NCBI GenBank assembly: GCA_963965975.1
Contig: OZ014413.1
Span: forward strand, 1,304,501 to 1,368,500
Reading direction: 5' to 3'
Length of the DNA stretch: 64,000 nt
DNA from: Xestospongia bergquistia
Lineage: Eukaryota > Porifera > Demospongiae > Haplosclerida > Petrosiidae
This document shows positions 1 to 9,577 of the stretch, one piece after another. Under the pieces are notes generated by a model. That model saw only the letters and a program-made list of their open reading frames with translations. It was not told the DNA's origin and did not search any database. The position numbers and the translations under genes are program-made. The stretch's first letter is position 1, and each line of letters opens with the position of its first letter.

Positions 1-81
1 TTGATCAAAACGAACTGTTGTACAGTTGGAAGCTATAATTATAGTAATTATTATGGAATAGATGATTCACTATCAATATAA
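1..81 (+). CDS. 3' end of a type A 4TM gene (partial, A0)
   Basis: This is the last 26 codons and stop of a terminal exon whose 5' part lies outside the window. It is nearly identical to 2046-2126, the end of the orphan cassette, so it is the same exon type from the previous duplication unit. It encodes only the cytoplasmic tail after TM4, rich in Tyr, Ser and Asn, and includes the ITIM-like motif SNYYGI. The function of the family is unknown. Confidence 0.75.
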   Translation: MIKTNCCTVGSYNYSNYYGIDDSLSI

Positions 82-344
82 CAAATTATGTGTTAATTAT
101 AATAACACAGACTATTATCGTTATTTTTAACAAAACTATAATATATTTATGTCAAATTTAATCAAATTAAGTCCTATTAGGAAGGGTCTCCCTTTGATTA
201 AGGCAGTTTGTGGATCAGTTTAGTGACTGCTCTTAGATGAAGACAAGTTATTACAGTAGTAACTGATGAAATTTTGACACTACAAGTTATCATAAAGTCA
301 CATGATCATGGGCTAAGGTAATTACAGTTACTAGAGGATACAAA

Positions 345-1267
345 ATGTTCAGTGAAGAACAATGTGATGGTGGTCATGGAGAAATAAGTTCATTACCTGA
401 TGGAGGAAATAACAATATAGCAAGAGAAAGAACTGACAATCTTGATGGAGGGAGAATTGTAAGTTACTGCCATGTATCCAGGTTCTGTATGACTATATGA
501 ATGTATAAAGTCTATTTTCTGCTATCATGTGTGGTTATTTAGTTATTCCCATTATATATACTCACCTTCATTATGTTGGCATCACTTGCTCTTGATACAG
601 TGCGAGTATCAAAATCAACCTCCAGCTAAAAGAAATTGTTGTCGATATTGTGTCAATTGGTGTGATGAGGACATACCAAAAACATATAATGCCTGCTGTT
701 TGGTTTGCTTTCGTCCTAGCAGAAGACTATCAAGTCAATTGGTTATCATTGTATAACTATAGTGCATATACTTTATCTAGGGTATACCTGTGGTGTCATT
801 GATATGGTTCATGTTGCAGGTATAACAGTACTAATGTTTTTTACTGGTAAGTGGTCTGTTTTATGATGTATATTAGTGATGTCTTTTCTTTAGCTATTCA
901 TCTCACTACATGTGATTTTATAAGTATTCCAGCAATGACTGCTCTAGGAATTGTATTTGTTATGATTTGTTTGTGTCAATGTGTACTTAAATTCAAGGTT
1001 ATAATCCGAAAACTGCATTGTCAGACTTATAGCTTATCTTTAATGAACAGTCTCTTCAGTGTTGCCTGTATTCTTGCAGTTCTCTTTGTAACTGCTGTTG
1101 GAGTTGATTCAGTTAATTATTATCATACCAATATCACTGCAACATATCCAGCTTGCAGTAACTATAGTAACACAGTTGCTATTACTGCTCTTGTTTACTT
1201 TTATGTATTAATAGTATATACTATTTCTTGTTGTATGATCTGTTTTTGTGTTGGTTCTGATGACTAA
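345..1267 (+). CDS. Type A four-transmembrane protein, copy A1
   Basis: Four exons are read as 345-458, 601-733, 781-846 and 894-1267, giving 228 residues. Exon 1 (38 codons) is polar. Exon 2 encodes a Cys-rich stretch (CCRYCVNWC then CCLVC) just before the membrane, a likely palmitoylation or metal-binding site. The 66-nt exon 3 encodes TM1, and exon 4 encodes TM2 (about 118-138), TM3 (155-175) and TM4 (197-220). One Cys lies in each predicted outer loop (before TM2 and before TM4), suggesting a disulfide. An N-glycosylation sequon (NIT) in the TM3-TM4 loop supports an outside location. The protein ends 5-6 residues after TM4. The donor of exon 2 is weak (gtcaat), but the phase fits all paralogues. 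I know no named family for it; the gene model is firm because the paralogue pattern repeats. Confidence 0.8.
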
Positions 1268-1447
1268 ACAGACATAAAAATATGACTAGACCGACATAAA
1301 GATATGACTAGACATGATATGACTATTTGACATGGCAAGATATGACTATTTTTTAATACAAAATTGTTAATTCATAATAGACAGGAAGTCAAAAAAGGAA
1401 GAGGTTATAAAACTATTGTGGTGTTAAGAGTTTAGTGGAAGGTCATG

Positions 1448-1530
1448 AGTTTAATACACTACTTCTATGTGTTGATAGTGTTCATCACTTGGCATGTATA
1501 TATGTATATTCATATTGTTTGACAAGATCT
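1448..1530 (+). pseudogene. Relic of a TM4-encoding exon
   Basis: This non-coding stretch downstream of A1 still resembles the end of a type A final exon (compare 7000-7066 in A4). It shares the run for a Tyr-Phe-Tyr-Ala-Leu-Ile-Val-Phe helix and the following ttgtttgacaagat, but carries indels and stops. It appears to be a decayed copy carried along when the unit duplicated. Confidence 0.6.
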
Positions 1531-1575
1531 TGTGTATAATAAACCTATATTTTATCATTTATTTCTATATATTAG

Positions 1576-2126
1576 TATACACTTGTGGTATTGCTGGACT
1601 GATCTTAGTTGCCGCTACCATCACTTTAATAGTTGGTACAGGTATTTATTAAAGTAGCTATCACTTTCTAGTTTTATTGTTTTTCTATTTTTTAGCTCTT
1701 GGTCCTGTTTATTGTACTAATGCCAGTATTCCAACATTTATTGCTCTAGGACTCATACTCCTTATCATTATTGTGTGTTCGTGTTTCACCAGAATATTTG
1801 AAAGAAGATATTACTCAAGGGGAGACTTGAATCTGTTGTTCTATATTGCCTGCTTTCTAAGTGTCTTATTCATCATAGCAGTTGTAATAGATTCAGTATA
1901 CATATTCAAAGGTGACCTTTCAGGACCTCAGTCAATTACTGGTGTTTGTAACGAATATGGTGCAACAGTTTATATTGCTCTTATCTACTTTTATGCACTG
2001 ATAGTGTTTGTTTTTTGTGGATGTATTTGGTCTTATTGCATAGACTTGATCAAAACAAACTGTTGTACAGTTGGAAGCTATAATTATAGTAATTATTATC
2101 GAATAGATGATTCGCTATCAATATAA
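1576..2126 (+). CDS. Orphan TM1 + TM2-TM4 exon cassette (type A)
   Basis: Two exons, 1576-1641 (66 nt, TM1) and 1696-2126 (TM2-TM4 plus tail), lie downstream of A1 with no recognisable first or second exon of their own between 1268 and 1575. Their splice phases match those of A1 exons 3 and 4, so exon 2 of A1 could be joined to either pair. The cassette has the conserved loop cysteines (in CTNASIP and GVCNEYG) and a longer cytoplasmic tail ending NYSNYYRIDDSLSI. It is either an alternative 3' cassette of A1 or the remains of a gene that lost its 5' half. The reading frames are intact, which favours use. Confidence 0.65.
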
Positions 2127-2385
2127 CAAATTATGTGTTAACTATATTTTTATAACACAGACTATTATCGTTATTTTTAACAAAACTATAATATATTTAC
2201 GTCAAATTTAATCAAATTAAGTCCTAGTAGGAAGGGTCTCCCTTTGATTAAGGCAGTTTGTGGATCAGTTTAGTGACTGCTCTTAGATGAAGACAAGTTA
2301 TTACAGTAGTAACTGATGAAATTTTTGACACTACAAGTTATCATAAAGTCACATGATCATGGGCTAAGGTACTAGAGGATACAAA

Positions 2386-3313
2386 ATGTTCAGTGAAGAA
2401 CAATGTGATGGTGCTCATAGAGAAACAAGTTCACTACTTGATGGAGGAAATAACAATATAGCAAGAGAAAGAACTGATAATCCTGATGGAGGGAGAATTG
2501 TAAGTTACTGCCATGTATCCAGGTTCTGTATGACTATATGAATGTATAAAGTCTATTTTCTGCTATCATATGTGGTTATTTAGTTATTCCCATTATATAT
2601 ACTCACCTTCATTATGTTGGCATCACTTGCTTTTGATACAATACAAGTATCGAAATCAACCTGCAGCTAAAAGAAATTGTTGTCAATATTGTGTCAATTG
2701 GTGTGATGAGGACATACCAGAAACATATAATACCTGCTGTTTGTTTTGCTTTCTTCCTAGCAGAATACTATCAAGTCAGTTGGTTATCATTGTATAACTA
2801 TAGTGCATATACCTTATTTATCTAGGGTATACCTGTGGTGTCATTGATATGGTTCATGTTGCAGGTATAACAGTACTGATGTTTTTTACAGGTAAGTGGT
2901 CTGTTTTTAAGATGTATATTACTGATGTCTTTTCTTTAGCTATTCATCTCACTACATGTGCTTTTATAAGTATTCCAGCAATGACTGCTCTAGGAATTGT
3001 ATTTGTTATGATTTGTTTGTGTCAATGTGTACTTAAATTCAAGGTTATAATCCGAAAACTGCATTGTCAGACTTATAGCTTATCTTTAATAAACTGTCTC
3101 TTCAGTGTCGCCTGTATTCTTACTGTTCTCTTTCTAACTGCTGTTGGAGTTGATTCAGTTAATTATTATCATACCAATATCACTGCAACATATCCAGCTT
3201 GCAGTAACTATAGTAACATAGTTGCTATTACTGCTCTTGTTTACTTTTACGTATTAATAGTATATACTTTTGTTTGTTGTATGGTCTGTTGTTGTATTGG
3301 TTGTGATGACTAG
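2386..3313 (+). CDS. Type A four-transmembrane protein, copy A2
   Basis: This is a close tandem paralogue of A1 with exons 2386-2499, 2648-2774, 2826-2891 and 2940-3313 (226 residues). Acidic exon 1, Cys-rich exon 2, 66-nt TM1 exon and TM2-TM4 exon are all present, as are the two loop cysteines and the NIT sequon. The acceptor AG used by A1 exon 2 is mutated to AA here. The next AG, six bases downstream, keeps the frame and removes two codons. The final tail differs from A1 by extra cysteines (CCMVCCCIGCDD). No orphan cassette follows this copy. The role is unknown; a plasma-membrane location is predicted. Confidence 0.8.
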
Positions 3314-3474
3314 ACAGACATAAAGATATAACTAAACAGGCAAAGATATATATAATGACTACCACTTTCATTTTTATTTTTTTAGTACAAAATTGTTAAT
3401 TCATAATAGACAGGAAATCAAAGAGGAAGAGGTTGTAAAACTTTACTGTTGTGTTTAGGGAAGGTCATGAGATT

Positions 3475-3548
3475 AATACACTACTTCTATGCACTGATAG
3501 TGTTCACTCGCCATGTATTATGTATATTCATATTGTTTGACAAGATCT
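3475..3548 (+). pseudogene. Second relic of a TM4-encoding exon
   Basis: This is the duplicate of the relic at 1448-1530, in the equivalent place after A2. It is closer to the functional sequence (ctatgcactgatagtgttca) but has lost its frame. Similarity to the first unit stops shortly after, near 3580, which marks the breakpoint of the tandem duplication. Confidence 0.55.
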
Positions 3549-3827
3549 TGTGTATAATAAACCTATATTTTATCATTTATTAAGAGTAATTTGTGATAGA
3601 TGATAAATATCATTTGGATCCGGAAATAAGAGAAGTACAAAATGTATTCTCTTGATATATTTAGGTTTGGATGTTCTGAGTGTTAGTAACCGATGACATA
3701 GTCTACTTTAAACACAGGAGCCTAAAATATTGTTAAGTCCTAAACACTAGACTCTCTATTAAAAAGTAATTAAATTAAATACTCTATAGAAGTGGGTTTA
3801 TTTAAAAATGGAACAAAAGTGTTCATA

Positions 3828-4087
3828 AAAAATAGTGATCGGAGCAGTATATGTAGGTTAGTAGAGAAAATGGTCCATATGCTTTACGATGTATCTTACA
3901 ATTGTATATAGTGAAAGTAATTGCTTTATTTACTTTTGTAAACGTACTAACAGCGATATGTTTGGTTTATTGCATGATCTGTTCCTATATATGATCATAA
4001 AAACATTGACAAAAAAGGCGTAACACTGACAACTTTGTTAACCATTTTCTATACTAACCTACATCTACTGCTCTGATCACTATTTTT
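3828..4087. mobile_element. Foldback / MITE-like element between A2 and A3
   Basis: Arms of 47 bp at 3828-3874 and 4041-4087 are inverted complements with about three mismatches, separated by about 166 bp. There is no coding capacity. The size and structure fit a non-autonomous DNA transposon (MITE). The family is not known. Confidence 0.7.
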
Positions 4088-4163
4088 ATTGTTTTGATAG
4101 ACAATGATAGTTAATTAATAAGTTATAACTGACAGGAAGTCAAAAAAGGTGAAAAAACTAATC

Positions 4164-5363
4164 ATGGAGAGTGGCCTAGAAGGATATGGATCCACACAAC
4201 AAGATGTAGTTGATGGATTAGTTGACTCACAAAGGCCTACTATAGAAGGGACTGATGATGAGGATCCTGATGGAGGAGAGGTATAGCATTTGGTATAACT
4301 TATTTAATCTTATAAATAGAAGTAATACAGTTGGTATATGCATACTAACTATTTATCTGTTAATATTGCGTAATTACTAACTGTTAAATTCCCAATGAAA
4401 TAATTGTGAATTAGTCATGAAAAAATGAAATTGTTTTTCTTTTCTTGTATATTATATAGTCAGTACAAATTGACGAAGTAAACTTTTCAAATCCATTTCA
4501 CAGTCAGGAAGTTGATTCAGCAGATACTAGCTATACAAGGCGTCCATTTGGGCAAGTGGAAGATCAGGCAGAACAATCAAGGACCAGAAATTGGTCTGAT
4601 ATATGTGGATTAGATGACGATTTGTTTGTTAGTTGTTGTCGTCGGTGTTTTTCTTCTTGTAATAAGTTAACAAGTAAGTTATAATATACCTGAAATTAAG
4701 TCTCTATTATATGAAGGATGGACATGTGGCATTAGTCAGATGATTGTTGCAGCAGCTGCAGTATTTCTGATAGTATTTACTGGTTAGTGAAAGTTTTACA
4801 TTATAATGCTATGATAATTATGTTTTCAATGCTTAGCTCTTGATCCAATGGACTGTACCATATCAAGACTTTCAATATTTGTTGCTTTGGGTATCATAAT
4901 TCTTTTGACTGGTATTTGTCTCTATTCTTCTAAATTCTTCAATAATGTTTTCAGTCGACGTCGTTGGATGAATTTTCTTTATGCCATTGCTTTTGCTCTG
5001 AGCATTCTTTTTCTAATTTCAATTGGATCTGCTACATTATATACATTAAAGGATGTTAGGTTGGCAGAATCTCTTGATAGCAATTGCAAAAACTTAAGGA
5101 TGACAGTTTATATATCTCTCGGATTTTTCTATGGATTGATGTTATGCATGATCTTTGGGTGGACATTTTCATGTTGTATGAGTGTGGTGAAGCGCTGGAG
5201 GCACCAGGAAAGACACAACTTCATACCTGGACGACATTCTAGCTATAACCGTTCCTTTGAAGCTACACTAGATAATACTATAGTACCAATATATAGAAGT
5301 ACTGATAGGTATACCACATATAGAGATAGCATATTAGAAAGTTCTAACTATAATACTCTTTAA
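4164..5363 (+). CDS. Type A four-transmembrane protein, copy A3, long tail
   Basis: Exons 4164-4280, 4460-4673, 4717-4782 and 4837-5363 give 307 residues. The acidic N-terminus (many Asp/Glu) is longer than in A1, followed by a basic Cys cluster (CCRRCFSSC), TM1 in the 66-nt exon, and TM2-TM4 in the last exon. The two loop cysteines are in MDCTIS and DSNCKN. After TM4 there is a cytoplasmic tail of about 65 residues, rich in Tyr, Ser and Arg, ending SSNYNTL; SNYNTL fits the ITIM consensus SxYxxL. It is more diverged than A1/A2 and so an older member of the array. It may be a surface receptor or adaptor, but this is not established. Confidence 0.8.
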
Positions 5364-5555
5364 ACTATGTCAACAGATTATAGCAACTTAAATATAAGTT
5401 ATTATTTTCATATAAAACAATAATATCATTGGTACTATGTATTATGATAATTGTTGATAAGATCTAGATAATCTGACTTATAATAACTATAGCAATGACT
5501 ATGCAGGTTTCAGGGTTAATTATATAATATATAAGGGCTATTGTGTTAACCTTTC

Positions 5556-7081
5556 ATGCAAGAAATCAGTCTCAACATGGCTGAAGTGTGTGATGGAGGC
5601 TTTGTACAACCTGCTAATGAAAGCTTATTAGCTATAGATCATCCGTTAATGCGCTATGATGATCAACTGTTTGAAGATGGAGGAGAAACTGGCCTTAAAT
5701 TACCAAATCAAATTTATGATAACCATGACCAAAAAATAAGAGTAAGTAATATTTGTACACATAAAGGTTGACTTAAAAAATTAAATCAAATAATAATTAT
5801 ATAGAGTAAACAGGTTTGTGCAAAGTGTATACAAAAATGTTCAGGGAAAACCAGATAAACAGTCATACATGATTGTGTTTAATTTAAAAACTCATTGTCT
5901 AAAGTGCTGGTAATAGAATGATGTGCTTTAATTGGAATTTAATACTAAACCCCCAAGACCCGAAATATCAAATATTGGAACCTAAATGTATTAATTTCCC
6001 ATTAAACTATGGCACTCAAGACACTTCTTTTAAAATAACATACTATATATTTGTTGCCTAATAGTAATTAAATTCTTTCTTTAAAAGGAAATTAATCAGA
6101 CACCTATAACCAATATGCAACGCCAACCTCAACCTCAACATCAAAAGACAAGAAAACAAAGGATCCATAGATATTGCTATAACTGCTTTCACAACACCCA
6201 ACATGCGTGTTGGACATGTTGCATTAAATGTTGTGAATGCAAATGCTCTGACTGTGACTGTCGCAACACCCAATGTGCATGTTGGACATGTTGCATTAAA
6301 TGTTGTCAATGCAAATGCTCTGACTGTGACTGTTGTGACCTTAAGTCATGCTATGATTGTTGTCAATCATGCTCTGATTGTTGCTCTGATTGTTATGACT
6401 CATGCTATTATTGTTATGACTCATGCTATGATCGTTGTGACTTATGCTTTGACTGCTATGCATTACATAGTCTTCGGTATCAGTTTAGAGAGTGTTGTGG
6501 CTATTGCTTTTTACCATGTATAACATTGATAAGTAAGTATAATATTCCTATTCTACTCATCTGTCATATATTTAATATATATTTAATAGGATGGACTGGA
6601 GGAATTTTTGCCATGATTATTGTAATGGTTACAGTAATTCTGATTACATTGATAGGTTAGTTCAGAACATATCTTCCATTACAAAAGTTTTATAACTTTC
6701 TTTTTTTTAGCATATAGTGCTATTGATTGCACAACTTCAAGTATTCCAACAATTGTTGCTTTAGGAACTGTTTTTGTTTTGACTAGTGTGTGTATCTGTA
6801 CATTTAAATATGACAGTTATTGCATGCGTCGTGAGGGTCTCTTTTTATTTTTCATTGCTCTATTTCTTGGCTTAATCTTTGTGGCAGCAGTTGTGATAGA
6901 TTCTGTTTATATATTCAATGCTGATCAGGACCCTGAACAACAATCTACCACTACCATCTGCAATAAATATGATAATATAGTCTATATTGCTCTCAGCTAT
7001 TTCTATGCACTAATAGTGTTCACTTGCTGTGGATGTGGATGTACTTATTGTTTGACAAGATGTAGAAGATTTCGTAGATAA
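5556..7081 (+). CDS. Type A four-transmembrane protein with extreme Cys-rich domain, copy A4
   Basis: Exons 5556-5741, 6088-6532, 6590-6655 and 6711-7081 give 355 residues (348 if the ATG at 5577 is used; nothing in the sequence decides). Exon 2 encodes about 97 residues with 35 cysteines, preceded by a Gln/His/Arg-rich segment. Part of it is an internal duplication (TCCIKCC-CKCSDCDC twice), and the rest is short C-[YS]-D type repeats. It ends in CCGYCFLPCI, which matches the juxtamembrane motif of the type B proteins and so links the two types. TM1 and TM2-TM4 exons are normal, with loop cysteines in AIDCTT and TTICNK. The Cys-rich part is predicted to be cytoplasmic and could bind metal or be heavily acylated. 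Confidence 0.75.
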
Positions 7082-9208
7082 ACGTATACTAAACTGCTAC
7101 TTGTCATTATAAATGTAATTTGTGACAGATGATAAACATTGTTTGGAAATAAGAAGTACAAAATCATAGTCTCTATAATCCATATTTTGTTTATATTTTG
7201 AGATATATATATAATGTTTATTTAAATATAAGATTTAGTAAGTAGAACATATCTAATAATATTAACAGTTAAAGCTATTAACACAAACTGGCCCTCCCTG
7301 TTGTCAAGTTGGCCATCAATATATTTTCTAGTATTGACTGGACATGTATGGAAAACAAGATGTAAGATCACCTGTTATTAAATATATATTTATCATATAT
7401 ATTATATATTAATATGTTTTACATTTTTCATTGAGTCCTATAAATATTTGAATACATATATGTTTACTTTAACCATATTTAAAAGTAATTAGATACTCTA
7501 TAGAAGTGGGTTCATTTAATAATAGAACAAAGTGTAATTATATGAAGAAAATGACTCTTATGGTCTATTGTGAATCTTACTTTCAGTGAAAGTAAACTTT
7601 AAGACAAGACTATTATGTGTTCACTAGTACTGCTTAGTTAAAAAAAGGTTTTCTACATTCATTCCTGCCATCCATGGCATGGAATGGTATCAATCAGTGT
7701 TGGAGTAACTTAGTATTGTTATGTAACAACATATCATACTATAAGAACAATCAAGTCAAGATGTGTGGCCATTTCAATGATGGCAGTGGAAGATTGTGAT
7801 GGTGACTTTTGTCTTGAACAAATTAAATGAAACACAAATATTGACAATGGATGTCATTTGGCTGTAAATAATACTAACACTGCCAATGCAAATCCACAAA
7901 TGAAGTTGATGGAGAGGAGAGAGAGCCATAGTAATACTTATATATGTGCATATAGACACTGTTTATAGTGTTATTAAGGTGAATGTTATTCCCACTACTA
8001 AATTGAGGGATGTCACAAATGCTTTTATATTATCATAGCTCAATAACTATAAGTACATGTGTAATGTAATTACAGTATCATTAGTGTGTTAGATAGTGAA
8101 GAAAACAAACATTATCATTTTGATTGTTATCAATATAGGTGTCACATGACTTACATTTTGCTGTTCTTAAAGATTGGGTCTACTTTTTTACTGTCAGATA
8201 TTTTGTAATTATATTTAGCTATACCTAAATCATACAGAGTTGTAATATTAAGTACTATAAATGTGCTTGCTACAAGTTTGATATTTTTGGATAAATGATT
8301 TTGATATTAGGTAGTTGAAATTTGTCTGTCTGCTCATCCTCAAGATGAGGAGAGGGGGGCATCAGAGGATGTATGTGCATTATCATATACTAGTCACACA
8401 TGCATGGTTACTATGGCGACTAGCAGGTAGTGGTACTGGAGAAAGTAATGAGAAAACTAAATGAAGAGAAGCAGAAAGATGTTTAGAGAAAAGAGAGAAA
8501 AACTTGCAAGATATAGACAGAGAAAAAAAGAAAGCAGAGACAGTAGAAGGAAGGTAAGAAAGGCTTGAGAGAGACAGACAAGGACAAAGAGAAGCAGAAA
8601 GAGTTAAAGGAAGGTAGGAAAGACTTGTGGATGATAGACAAGAGATGAATGGAATGAAGAGACTGTCAGAGACCAAGGAAATAAAAAAAGTAGAGAGTAT
8701 ACATAAAAGATTAGAAAGGCTGGCAGGAGAAAGACCTACCAATAATAGAAGGGAGTGAGATATAATATAAGTAATGACATAAGAACTGACAACATTTCTA
8801 AACATTAAGGAAGATCTAGATGTTTGGGTAACTTTATAGTAGTAGTAGTAGGATTTATGTTTTTATTATTCATCAAACAATATTGAAACGTTTCAACAGT
8901 TAGTTCAACTGTTATCATCAGTGGCTACACAATAAAATATACAATGAAAACAGTCCTATTTATATTTTTTAATTTATTCAGGTTTAAAGTTTAGCATCTT
9001 CTTTGACGTTTGTAGAATAATTAGTAACTTTCATTCAGATATGGAGTCACTGCATTCTGTAACTTGTTTGAATCTTTTCCATCTATTACATTGATATCAA
9101 ATACCATATATGGAATATTGTTGATATTCAAGTGATTTATTTCCCAAAGTTGATATCTACAGAGAACAATATGGATCCAAATCATCCAACTATTATAAAT
9201 AATATATA
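7082..9208. other. Spacer with duplicated flank and purine-rich stretch
   Basis: No convincing gene is seen. The part from 7100 to about 7640 resembles 3580-3960 (3' flank of A2), including the shared actctatagaagtgggtt, so it is duplicated flanking DNA. From 8440 to 8760 the + strand is very rich in A and G, with repeated gaaaggct/gagag blocks of about 60 bp. One frame reads like degenerate Glu/Arg coiled-coil repeats broken by stops. The rest is plain AT-rich sequence. Confidence 0.5.
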
Positions 9209-9417
9209 CCATAGATCAGAAACTACAAAAGTTTCATTTAAAAAAAAAAAAGTTCGGACACAAGAGGTAAATTTAATAACCCTAAATTTTGCACCACACG
9301 TAACACGTTCATTACATATGGTAAATATTCAATGTGTAATAATTTTAGTGGAATTAATTTTCGTACATCGTCCAACGTTCGAACTTTTTTCAACAAGGAA
9401 ACTTTCCCGATCTACAG
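9209..9417. mobile_element. MITE copy 1 (TA-flanked, ccatagat ends)
   Basis: The left end ccatagatcagaaac and right end actttcccgatctacag are imperfect inverted repeats flanked by TA on both sides. The interior is alignable with 28700-28897. The TA flank suggests a Tc1/mariner-mobilised non-autonomous element. It lies about 160 bp upstream of gene B1. Confidence 0.7.
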
Positions 9418-9577
9418 TATCTTCATTTGTCACAATTACTTTTAGATTATGAATTCGCTAATTATGTTAATAATATACAACACAATAACTTTAATAATTT
9501 TTAATACACCCATATATAAGCATCTCGTTTGGTCAGGCTCGCCCCACTTAATTCCTAGTGTCAATATTTCTTGTAAA

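Noticed and set aside
6058..6523. Other open frames across the Cys-rich exon of A4
   Set aside because: They overlap the duplicated segment and stay open because of the repeat. Only the Cys frame has matching splice phases and the conserved CCGYCFLPC end.
8383..8805. Minus-strand 140-residue Leu/Ser-rich ORF
   Set aside because: It is the complement of a purine-rich repeat; its composition alone explains the open frame.
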